From: Pseudomonadales bacterium
GTDB lineage: Bacteria; Pseudomonadota; Gammaproteobacteria; Pseudomonadales; Pseudohongiellaceae
DNA length: 5,044 nt
Direction: 5' to 3'
Assembly: GCA_022360535.1 (NCBI GenBank)
Contig: JAKSCP010000203.1
Span: 1 to 5,044 of the forward strand
Below are positions 1-4,872 of the stretch, piece after piece. Under the pieces are notes generated by a model, which saw only the letters and a list, made by a program, of their open reading frames with translations, was not told where the DNA came from and did no database searches. The stretch's first letter is position 1; the number at the start of each line of letters is the position of its first letter. Made by a program: the position numbers and the translations under genes.

Positions 1-214
1 ACCGTTGCTAAAATGAAGGAGAGTAGAAACCTCAAATTTGGTCTAGTAATGAATGCTATGAGACAACGGAACTACCAGTGCGTCGGGGTTAACCGTAGTT
101 AGCTTAAGGGGATGGAGCCCAGCGAAACGGTAGCTAGAGGAACTCCAATAATGTATTCGGAATCTATGCTTCGATAGCGCTAGCTGTCGGGGAACAATAG
201 TTTGAGTTGCTAAA
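1..214 (+). ncRNA. Probable structured RNA, incomplete at the left edge
   Basis: No convincing protein frame is present, but the stretch folds well locally. Visible helices are 2-7 with 64-69 (CCGTTG/CAACGG), 38-45 with 57-64 (one A-G mismatch, one G-U), 102-104 plus 108-110 with 118-123, a 10-bp helix 128-137 with 180-189, and an inner CTAT/ATAG hairpin at 164-177. The 10-bp helix contains two adjacent G-U pairs (130-187, 131-186) that would become A-C clashes on the other strand, so + is the likely RNA strand. A GAAA follows the third helix at 124-127. A GTGCG at 78-82 matches the usual 5' start of bacterial group II introns, and the density of short helices would suit domain I, but no domain V, reverse transcriptase or 3' end is in the window. 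A retron or TnpB-type guide RNA is also possible. The RNA reading is moderately likely; its class is unknown. Confidence 0.4.
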
Positions 215-248
215 CGGTCAGTTTCCGCTTTTTTACGTTACCAGCAGG

Positions 249-977
249 TTAAAGAGCCGATGTGATTTCCTCGATGCCTTCAGTAAAAATTTTCTTGCTT
301 CTAGGTTTAAATACCGTGCCATTGTTTTTGGCGTGGGAGATTCTATCCAACCGAAAACATCTGACGTCGTGGCGAAGATGATCCCAGGCAAGCAGGTACC
401 ACACCGGCCAGTTAAGCATTAGGTAGTGGGGCTCTACCATTCGCCTTGTCTTCTTTTCTCCGGCATCGAAATAGCTTAGCTCCAGACACCTCATTTCCAG
501 AAAAGCTTCGTAAATAACACTTGCAGAAGGAATGTTTGGGCTGGGACTAGTTTCCATTACTTGAGCCGAAGCCAGATTCCCTATTAGCAATCGCTTTCTA
601 AGAGACAGTATTCTATTTCGACTTTCCGGAGGAAAAGAAAGCGACAGTTTGTTGCGCACTGCTTTAAGGTTTCCCAGAAAAATCGGCGACTCTATTTTTT
701 CCATAATCGCCAAACTCAGCAACAGATCAATGACCTCCCGGTAGTTAAGATTCAGTCTCCCTATACCCCAGTGGCGATTGAGACGAACACCACCACCGCG
801 ACCCTGATCAGTTTCAATGGGATAACCGCGACCTTTCAGTACATCAAGGTCGCGCATAAGGGTTCGTCTGCTGATCCCTAACTGCACTGCCAAGTCGCCT
901 GCCACATGATAGTCGCCGGATCGTAATATGCCGGTCAGCTGTTCAAGGCGGTCCAGTCTGGACAAGGTACTTTTCAT
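249..977 (-). CDS. YafY-type HTH/WYL-domain transcriptional regulator
   Basis: This 242-residue protein is probably a cytoplasmic DNA-binding regulator. An N-terminal winged helix-turn-helix of the HTH_11/DeoR-like kind spans about residues 7-66, with recognition region LGISRRTLMRDLDVL (33-47) and a glycine-rich wing (GRGGGVRL, 59-66). A helical linker follows, then a WYL domain at about 155-215 that contains the literal W193-Y194-L195 motif and the typical RxxRLDRI-like segment (206-213). WYL domains are known as ligand- or nucleic-acid-sensing modules; what this one binds cannot be read here. It is short, with little of the C-terminal WCX extension found in longer family members. It faces the ABM-type gene at 1213 across 235 bp, which suggests it controls that gene and itself. 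No Shine-Dalgarno sequence precedes the chosen ATG, so expression may be weak or the start may differ. The family call is firm; the target is inferred. Confidence 0.9.
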   Translation of the reverse strand: MKSTLSRLDRLEQLTGILRSGDYHVAGDLAVQLGISRRTLMRDLDVLKGRGYPIETDQGRGGGVRLNRHWGIGRLNLNYREVIDLLLSLAIMEKIESPIFLGNLKAVRNKLSLSFPPESRNRILSLRKRLLIGNLASAQVMETSPSPNIPSASVIYEAFLEMRCLELSYFDAGEKKTRRMVEPHYLMLNWPVWYLLAWDHLRHDVRCFRLDRISHAKNNGTVFKPRSKKIFTEGIEEITSAL

Positions 978-987
978 AAATAAAACA

Positions 988-1029
988 TGCCATATATTGT
1001 CATATATATCTATAGAGTGTTGCGTACAC
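988..1029. promoter_or_regulatory. AT-rich candidate operator between divergent genes
   Basis: Just upstream of the WYL regulator is a run of alternating A and T (991-1014) bracketed by symmetric elements. TGCCA and TGTCA lie ten bases apart (988-992, 998-1002), so both face the same side of the helix, and GTGT-N5-ACAC lies at 1017-1029. Such a site would suit autoregulation and control of the divergent ABM gene. I see no clear -35/-10 pair for either direction. The operator role is inferred from position and symmetry only. Confidence 0.25.
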
Positions 1030-1072
1030 CATAGTTAAGTATCTGGATTTCGTAGACATTGATTCTGACTAG

Positions 1073-1128
1073 CCCTGCGTCCGGTTTGGTGCTGGTTAAA
1101 GAAGGAAGCCGTCGCAGAATCGACAGGG
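1073..1128 (+). other. Possible folded leader upstream of the ABM-type gene
   Basis: Several short complementary segments lie here: CCCTG (1073-1077) with CAGGG (1124-1128), CTGCG (1075-1079) with CGCAG (1113-1117), and GTCG (1111-1114) with CGAC (1121-1124). They overlap, so the pairings compete with one another. It could be an mRNA leader if transcription starts upstream, but helices this short also occur by chance. The rest of 1030-1212 shows nothing clear apart from the ribosome binding site at 1201-1205. Confidence 0.15.
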
Positions 1129-1200
1129 ATGCTTTTTGAGACAACCTCATTTGGGCCTCTCTGAAAACTTAATACTTAGCCTTTACTTATTTGACTAGTT

Positions 1201-1205
1201 AGGAG
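1201..1205 (+). promoter_or_regulatory. Ribosome binding site of the ABM-type gene
   Basis: AGGAG stands seven bases before the ATG at 1213, which is close to ideal and fixes that start. Confidence 0.8.
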
Positions 1206-1212
1206 ACATCAA

Positions 1213-1566
1213 ATGAAAAATATTGGAGAGTTGCTTGTAGATGACGAAGGATTGGTAATTGAATGGGCACCTTTTGTTTTAAAGCCCGATGTAGCTGAGC
1301 AGGACATGTTATCTGCAGCGGAACTTGCACAATCGCAGTTCCTAAGAAATCAGCAGGGATACATAAAAAGAGAGTTACTAAAAGGCAAGGACAATCAGTG
1401 GGTGGATTTAGTGTATTGGAAAACGCAGGAAGACGCGTCGGCTGCTGCCATGGCTGTGCATCAAAGCCCAGCTTGTCTTACCTATTTCGGCATGATGGAA
1501 AACATTGACAGCGAAAACCCCGAGGCGGGGATTTCACACTACCAGCAAAAAATTATCTGGAATTAG
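1213..1566 (+). CDS. ABM-type dimeric alpha/beta-barrel protein
   Basis: This is a 117-residue soluble protein with no signal peptide. The order of elements fits the antibiotic biosynthesis monooxygenase/dimeric alpha-beta barrel superfamily: a strand at about residues 13-22 (LVIEWAPFVL), a long helix at about 28-45, a strand with the typical 'GYIKRELL' segment (49-56), a strand 'WVDLVYWKT' (63-71), a helix with 'DASAAAMAVHQSP' (74-86), and a last strand near the C-terminus. Members of the superfamily include small oxygenases, heme-degrading enzymes and many proteins of unknown role; I see no residue set that fixes a reaction. It stands alone on its strand, divergent from the WYL regulator, a pairing consistent with regulator and target. 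The ATG has a good AGGAG site. The fold call is fairly secure; no enzymatic activity should be assumed. Confidence 0.75.
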   Translation: MKNIGELLVDDEGLVIEWAPFVLKPDVAEQDMLSAAELAQSQFLRNQQGYIKRELLKGKDNQWVDLVYWKTQEDASAAAMAVHQSPACLTYFGMMENIDSENPEAGISHYQQKIIWN

Positions 1567-1602
1567 CTTTCACAATTGCGATCCATAATACAGATTTTTT
1601 TT

Positions 1603-1608
1603 GGGAGG
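1603..1608 (+). promoter_or_regulatory. Ribosome binding site before a GTG start
   Basis: GGGAGG lies five bases before GTG at 1614 and follows a run of eight T (1595-1602). It is the main evidence that the short frame at 1614 was or is translated. A GATCCA/TGGATC pair (1580-1585 and 1615-1620) could fold the site into a loose hairpin. Confidence 0.5.
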
Positions 1609-1613
1609 TAATC

Positions 1614-1793
1614 GTGGATCATGTAAGTATCCAGGGAATTGTAGATTACGTCTTATCCTCTTACGAGGGATTTGTAGAGACGATGAACTGGGGAGAAAGA
1701 GTTGTCTACTATTGCTTCGTGTTAGCCTGGTCAAGCGATTATTCGGCTAAAAAGCCTACAGCACTCCCTGCGAAGAGTGCTGTAGAGGGTTAA
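1614..1793 (+). pseudogene. Short GTG-start ORF, probable truncated DUF6194 remnant
   Basis: The frame encodes 59 residues from a GTG with a strong ribosome binding site to TAA at 1791. Residues 6-32 (I-x-x-IVDYVLSSYEGFVE, then NWGER and VVYY) look like the start of DUF6194 proteins as I remember them: an 'I..yVl..y.Gv.e' helix followed by 'WGe..ffY'. Those proteins are roughly 140-165 residues, so most of the domain is missing. The similarity stops at about residue 33, and the last dozen codons lie in a perfect inverted repeat (1756-1785) that looks like a terminator for the opposite strand. The tail 'VLAWSSDYSAKKP' faintly recalls the family's C-terminal 'VLnPS..tf..lKP', which would imply an internal deletion of about 100 residues, but this could be chance. 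Alternatively it is an intact small protein. DUF6194 has no known function. Confidence 0.4.
1749..1785 (-). terminator. Rho-independent terminator, leftward
   Basis: A perfect 11-bp inverted repeat (CTACAGCACTC at 1756-1766, its complement at 1775-1785) encloses an 8-base loop. Reading leftward, the stem is followed by GC and then five T (1753-1749), a usable though short U-tract. Reading rightward, no T-run follows. It lies about 125 bp past the stop of the secreted-protein gene and is the first good terminator downstream of it, so it probably ends the leftward operon. A second small repeat, GGCT-AAAA-AGCC (1745-1756), overlaps its foot. Confidence 0.6.
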
Positions 1794-1909
1794 GCTTCCG
1801 GTGAAGGTCGCGCCCTGAAAGCCTATCGGTACGCTGTTGGGGAAGGGATTACAGACCAGGCAACGATAGACTAATGGAGGCTTAGTCACTTAAGGATTTA
1901 AGTTCCTTG
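1794..1909. other. Gap with two small inverted repeats, no gene
   Basis: Two short inverted repeats are visible: GACTAA-N7-TTAGTC (1869-1887) and AAGGA-N7-TCCTT (1892-1908), the latter immediately past the stop of the secreted-protein gene. Neither has a T-run. The rightward frame of the preceding remnant continues after its TAA for 26 more codons (to 1874) with a plausible composition, but no start or recognisable domain. Confidence 0.3.
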
Positions 1910-2755
1910 TTAATCGGAAAGCACCAATGTGTTTCCGTCTAGTTTTTTAGCAGAGTCCAAAGTGAAAACTATTGAAGAGTCATCTATCATCTTCAGTACT
2001 GTTTCATAAAGTTCTGAATCAACTTCGAGTGCCGGGATTGACAACAACCCATCCACGTAGATGGCTGTGTCCTCGGTCTTTTCCTCTGCATAACTTAATT
2101 CCGTCGAGCCATCATAGACAAAAAACGCTTCGCCCGATTCGCTAAGAAATGTCGTTAAGTCGACGCTGTAAAGCTTACCTTCAATTTCGACCTGCGGTAT
2201 GCGAATGGTTGAGGTGCTATCGTCAAACACAGATACCTGGTACACCATGCCGCTGAAAACATCGTCAGTCTGGGAAGGGCCAATACTGCCTGAGAAATGT
2301 TGATCAACAGAGGGCGTGGCGGACAGAATGGCGGGCTGCTCTGTTATTGCAATCTCTGAGCTGCCACCATCGCCAGCGGATTCCAGCTGGATGAATGTGG
2401 TGATGTCGATAGGCTCACTAGCCAACCCTTCAAAACTCTCCACTGATGTCACTGCTGAAATTGAAGAGTAATCCGGTTGCTGCTGGTGGGCTACCGCATA
2501 GCAATACGTCACCATGGCATCCGGGGTGGCAGTACTGTGCAGATGCTCTGACTCCGAGATTGCCGAGTGCCCGGGTTGGCAACGTAAATCCATAGTGTCA
2601 GAGAAAATGACACCGCTGACATCATAGTCCGCCAAGTGCTCGCCCGCGAAAGATATTACAGACATTGCGCTGTCATCTGCGCTAACTGGAGAGGTCGCTG
2701 TTGTGATCGACCCCAAAATGCTCAATGAAAAAAGTGTGTGCCTTGCTAAACGCAT
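1910..2755 (-). CDS. Secreted protein of unknown function with C-terminal beta repeat
   Basis: I do not recognise a named family for this 281-residue protein. It begins with a classic Sec signal peptide: basic MRLARH, hydrophobic core at about 7-20, likely cleavage after VSA (24-26). The mature protein is acidic and rich in Ser, Thr, Asp and Glu, with only two cysteines (C59, C85), which could form a disulfide. The last ~100 residues contain two copies of one motif: IRIPQVEIEGKLYSVDL (184-200) leading to 'FFVYDGSTEL', and LSIPALEVDSELYETVL (238-254) leading to 'IVFTLDSAKKL'. Similar 'l.IP.v.v.g..Y.v.L' units occur, as I recall, in secreted proteins of marine gammaproteobacteria, with no known role. 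AGGAG sits eight bases before the ATG. It lies 210 bp downstream of the M56 gene on the same strand, so it may share the BlaI-controlled transcript. It could be a ligand, an inhibitor or an envelope-stress effector; this is inference. Confidence 0.75.
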   Translation of the reverse strand: MRLARHTLFSLSILGSITTATSPVSADDSAMSVISFAGEHLADYDVSGVIFSDTMDLRCQPGHSAISESEHLHSTATPDAMVTYCYAVAHQQQPDYSSISAVTSVESFEGLASEPIDITTFIQLESAGDGGSSEIAITEQPAILSATPSVDQHFSGSIGPSQTDDVFSGMVYQVSVFDDSTSTIRIPQVEIEGKLYSVDLTTFLSESGEAFFVYDGSTELSYAEEKTEDTAIYVDGLLSIPALEVDSELYETVLKMIDDSSIVFTLDSAKKLDGNTLVLSD

Positions 2756-2763
2756 GATTAAAA

Positions 2764-2768
2764 CTCCT
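2764..2768 (-). promoter_or_regulatory. Ribosome binding site of the secreted-protein gene
   Basis: On the - strand AGGAG lies eight bases before the ATG at 2755. It supports that start, which also gives a complete signal peptide. Confidence 0.75.
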
Positions 2769-2838
2769 AAATCTGAAGGCGAAGTTAACCGTGCCTGAAG
2801 CAGGGAAACTGCTCCAAGATAGATTGAGTTAACTTTGG

Positions 2839-2867
2839 TTATTAAAATTCGGTTGACGAAATGTCTA
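2839..2867 (-). promoter_or_regulatory. Weak candidate promoter for the secreted-protein gene
   Basis: On the - strand TAGACA (2867-2862) and TAATAA (2844-2839) are 17 bp apart. The -35 matches five of six bases, the -10 only three. It would give a leader of about 75 bases. The gene may therefore have its own promoter as well as, or instead of, read-through from the BlaI-type promoter. No copy of the TGTTG-N6-CAACA operator is seen here. Confidence 0.2.
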
Positions 2868-2888
2868 GCGAAAGATCGTTGAGTTGAT

Positions 2889-2932
2889 CTACATGAATCT
2901 AGTCATGGAAAATCTCCTTACGCTCAAGCGTA
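2889..2932 (-). other. Hairpin plus ribosome site and five-codon micro-ORF
   Basis: On the - strand a near-perfect palindrome, TACGC-TTGA-GCGTA (2932-2919), abuts AAGGAG (2919-2914). Seven bases later comes ATG (2906), which opens a frame of only five codons (M-T-R-F-M, TAG at 2891-2889). The ribosome site is as good as those of the real genes nearby. It could be a leader peptide influencing the downstream secreted-protein gene, the scar of a deleted gene, or coincidence. No terminator/antiterminator pair follows, which weakens the leader-peptide idea. Confidence 0.3.
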
Positions 2933-2938
2933 GCCATC

Positions 2939-2960
2939 GAACCCGCAAAAAGGCGAGTTC
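2939..2960 (-). other. Intercistronic hairpin just after the M56 gene
   Basis: Arms 2939-2946 and 2953-2960 form eight base pairs around a six-base loop, beginning five bases past the M56 stop codon. The single imperfect pair is G-U only when the - strand is the RNA, consistent with its being part of the leftward transcript. The T-run lies in the loop rather than after the stem, so it is not a standard terminator. It may stabilise the upstream mRNA or mark a processing point between the two genes. Confidence 0.4.
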
Positions 2961-2965
2961 CAAGA

Positions 2966-4378
2966 TTAATTTTCCCCATCTCGCAGTGTAAGACTTAAAT
3001 GTTGGTCCGGAAATTGAAGCTCTTCCATCTTTGTTTTTATGTAATCGAACTGCTCCTTTCCGGGAGTAGGCAGTTCAATCTGAATGTACCTGGCATCGCC
3101 AAACTGTTGGTCTGGAAAGCTTGCTGCAGAGTATCGTAGGCCTTGTTCGGCTAAAGCTACTAATAGCCCGTCGATCTGGTCGTTCTCAAGGTTGTCTACT
3201 CTTACCAGCATGTTTGCTGACCACTGGACTACTGGAAACTCCTCCTCGGTAGTTATAGTAAAATCCACTGGAATGAGTTCAAGCCATTCACCCGTGCTGG
3301 TTGCTGGTGTGCCAGAGAAGACGGCGACCATATCTTCACTCTCGGCTGAACCGCTTGACGTTGTTGCTGCCGCCAGAGGAAACACAGCACAGAATAGCGC
3401 AAAACTTAGCAGTTTCAGTTTTCTGTGATCCAGGGCGTTGCGTCGACGACCACTGCCCAGAATCAGCTCCATCCGTTTACTGAAAAACTTGGCGCTGCTT
3501 ATACCGGCACCCTCTGGTGAAAGCACCATACCTTGTCTCTGAGAGGCAACAATCTCCATCAGGCAGCTAGCGTAACTGGAAGGCAGTACGTCATGGGAGA
3601 TTACATAATCATCAGCTGTTTTCTCCTGCTCCTCGATAAGCCGGTTGTTCGCAAGCCAAATCAGTGGATGAAACCAATACAGGCAACAGGTCAAGCGGGC
3701 GATGAAACGATACAGATTATCCCTGGTATCCATATGTGCAAACTCATGGAGAAAAGTGCATCGTTGCTTTTCCTTTGACCATTCCAAGAATTCAATCGGC
3801 AGGAAAATCGACTGGTCAACGATTCCAAGCACCATGGGGCTATTGACGCCTTCGCTGACGAAGACTCTTTCACGAACTTTTCTGAATGCTGCTCCAGAAA
3901 AGAACTCCAGCAGAGCAGAATCTGAGAGTTTGCTGCATTCCCGCATCATCGATTTTCTGAGAGACTGTGTTCTGTGAGTTTTTACAATCAGTTTGCTGAG
4001 CAGACTAACTCCGACCAGAAGCCAAAGATTAAAAAGATAAAATCCGGCATTCTCTATGGCTGGCGTTGCTTCGGTGATAACTGGAGAACCAGATATCAGT
4101 GAACTGGTAGCGAGGGTGTTGCCTCCGAGCACAGATTCTGAAGCCACGCTATTGAACAGCAGTATTGGAACAGGAATCTGGGGCAATGCCAGGGTCAGTA
4201 ATGGCAGTAGGAAAACGATCGTGATAGTCCAGGTCCAAAACAGTTTTGGAATGGATGCATAGCGTTTAAGCACCAGACTTACGATCGCCGTGAACCCAAT
4301 GACAGCTGTAATCTTCGCGACCAGCTCCAGCACAAAGTACAAACCCATGACTTCTATCTGTCCGTAGAAAGCGTCCAT
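2966..4378 (-). CDS. BlaR1-like M56 membrane metalloprotease sensor
   Basis: This 470-residue inner-membrane protein has the M56/BlaR1 layout. Membrane segments lie at about 14-37, 47-70 and 111-132, followed by a cytoplasmic zinc-protease domain with HEFAH at 211-215 and the third-ligand region EEQEKTADD (249-257, E252 probable; the usual Cys before the Asp is Ala here). A fourth membrane segment at about 323-340 leads to an external C-terminal part of ~130 residues. In BlaR1 the outer domain is ~250 residues and carries penicillin-binding SxxK motifs; here it is far shorter and shows none, so a classical beta-lactam sensor is unlikely. It reads as two beta-alpha-beta halves (about 388-420 and 429-465). 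By family analogy, signal binding outside activates the protease and the BlaI-type repressor is removed. The gene starts one base after the repressor's stop, with GGAAGGAAGG as ribosome site, so they are co-transcribed. Family call firm; the signal is unknown. Confidence 0.9.
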   Translation of the reverse strand: MDAFYGQIEVMGLYFVLELVAKITAVIGFTAIVSLVLKRYASIPKLFWTWTITIVFLLPLLTLALPQIPVPILLFNSVASESVLGGNTLATSSLISGSPVITEATPAIENAGFYLFNLWLLVGVSLLSKLIVKTHRTQSLRKSMMRECSKLSDSALLEFFSGAAFRKVRERVFVSEGVNSPMVLGIVDQSIFLPIEFLEWSKEKQRCTFLHEFAHMDTRDNLYRFIARLTCCLYWFHPLIWLANNRLIEEQEKTADDYVISHDVLPSSYASCLMEIVASQRQGMVLSPEGAGISSAKFFSKRMELILGSGRRRNALDHRKLKLLSFALFCAVFPLAAATTSSGSAESEDMVAVFSGTPATSTGEWLELIPVDFTITTEEEFPVVQWSANMLVRVDNLENDQIDGLLVALAEQGLRYSAASFPDQQFGDARYIQIELPTPGKEQFDYIKTKMEELQFPDQHLSLTLRDGEN

Positions 4379-4379
4379 G

Positions 4380-4775
4380 CTATCTTCCTTCCTTCCTGGC
4401 AGCTTTGATCAATTCGGATAGCGTTTTCAGATCCTCATCACTGAGGTCATTGGCGCCTTCATCGATTAAGCTGGCAATCATCTCCTGGCGTGAGCCACTA
4501 AAAAAATTGGTCAATACCCGCGTTATTGCACTATCCCTGGCTTTCTTCAGGGGCACCGTGGGCGTATACACGTAGCGAACACCTTCGTGGTGATGGCGCA
4601 AGTGCCCCTTGTCTACCAGTGTCCTCAATAAAGATCTGACGGATGTATAGGTGGGTGGATCCGGCATCTGTGCGTGAATCTGCTTCGCTGTTGCCTCGTT
4701 GCAACGGTAAACAATGTCCATCACTTCACGCTCTCTCTTGGAAAGAACTGGCTCAGTAGATCTCGTCATCGTCAT
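4380..4775 (-). CDS. BlaI/MecI/CopY-family transcriptional repressor
   Basis: The 131-residue protein matches the full length of the family. A winged helix-turn-helix fills residues 10-72: 'LSKREREVMDIVY' opens it, 'TYTSVRSLLRTLVDKGHL' (42-59) holds the recognition helix, and 'HHHEGVRYVYTP' (61-72) is the wing. The C-terminal half (about 75-128) is the helical dimerisation region, with 'DLSDEDLKTLSELI' matching the family's 'lS.eel..L..ll'. It should repress its own operon as a dimer and be inactivated through the M56 protease next door. In Staphylococcus BlaI and MecI, cleavage falls at an Asn-Phe pair; the aligned place here is S102-L103 by my reading, so the cut, if any, differs in sequence. 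ATG at 4775 is preceded by AAGGG and TAGGG; a second ATG two codons later is equally possible. The gene is first in the operon, one base ahead of the sensor. Confidence 0.93.
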   Translation of the reverse strand: MTMTRSTEPVLSKREREVMDIVYRCNEATAKQIHAQMPDPPTYTSVRSLLRTLVDKGHLRHHHEGVRYVYTPTVPLKKARDSAITRVLTNFFSGSRQEMIASLIDEGANDLSDEDLKTLSELIKAARKEGR

Positions 4776-4815
4776 CCCTACCCTTAAAGCAATCTTGATA
4801 GTGCTGATAATCCAG

Positions 4816-4854
4816 CATATGTTGTTTTTTCAACATGTGTTGAATTATCAACAC
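4816..4854. promoter_or_regulatory. Two overlapping palindromes, probable repressor operator
   Basis: Palindrome 1 (4816-4839) has arms CATATGTTG and CAACATGTG around TTTTTT, with eight of nine positions symmetric. Palindrome 2 (4837-4854) has arms GTGTTG and CAACAC around AATTAT. Both share TGTTG-N6-CAACA, and their centres are 18 bp apart. Palindrome 2 covers the -10 box of the repressor promoter and palindrome 1 covers the expected start of transcription, as an autorepressor site would. A further CAACA half-site lies at 4870-4874. The half-site differs from the TACA/TGTA core known for BlaI, MecI and CopY in Gram-positive bacteria. Confidence 0.7.
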
Positions 4855-4872
4855 CCCTTTATGTGATGTCAA
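4844..4872 (-). promoter_or_regulatory. Sigma-70 promoter of the repressor-sensor operon
   Basis: On the - strand TTGACA (4872-4867) and GATAAT (4849-4844) are exactly 17 bp apart, five of six or better at each box with ideal spacing. Transcription would begin near 4837, leaving a leader of about 60 bases before the ATG at 4775. Such a strong promoter overlapped by palindromes fits a tightly repressed, inducible operon. Confidence 0.75.

Noticed and set aside
207..422. A 71-codon + strand frame overlapping the end of the WYL gene
   Set aside because: Most of it is antisense to a clear WYL domain, it has no ribosome binding site, and its translation looks like no known family.
1595..1602. Run of eight T after the ABM gene as a rightward terminator
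   Set aside because: No stable stem directly precedes it, and a ribosome binding site follows at once.
1787..1796. GTTAAGC-like core next to the 1756-1785 hairpin as an integron attC site
   Set aside because: No matching inverse core (RYYYAAC) in the right place, no second cassette boundary and no integrase in view.
2298..2309. Perfect palindrome TGTTGATCAACA inside the secreted-protein gene, sharing the half-sites of the operator
   Set aside because: Its spacer is 2 bp, not 6, so the half-sites have the wrong geometry for the same dimer, and it lies well inside the coding region.
3084..4262. Several + strand frames and one - strand frame of 60-114 codons inside the M56 gene
   Set aside because: All lie within the well-supported protease gene in other frames, lack ribosome sites and are low in complexity or improbable as proteins.
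2966..4775. A beta-lactam resistance module of the blaZ-blaR1-blaI kind
   Set aside because: No beta-lactamase or penicillin-binding sensor domain is present; only the repressor and protease families are shared.
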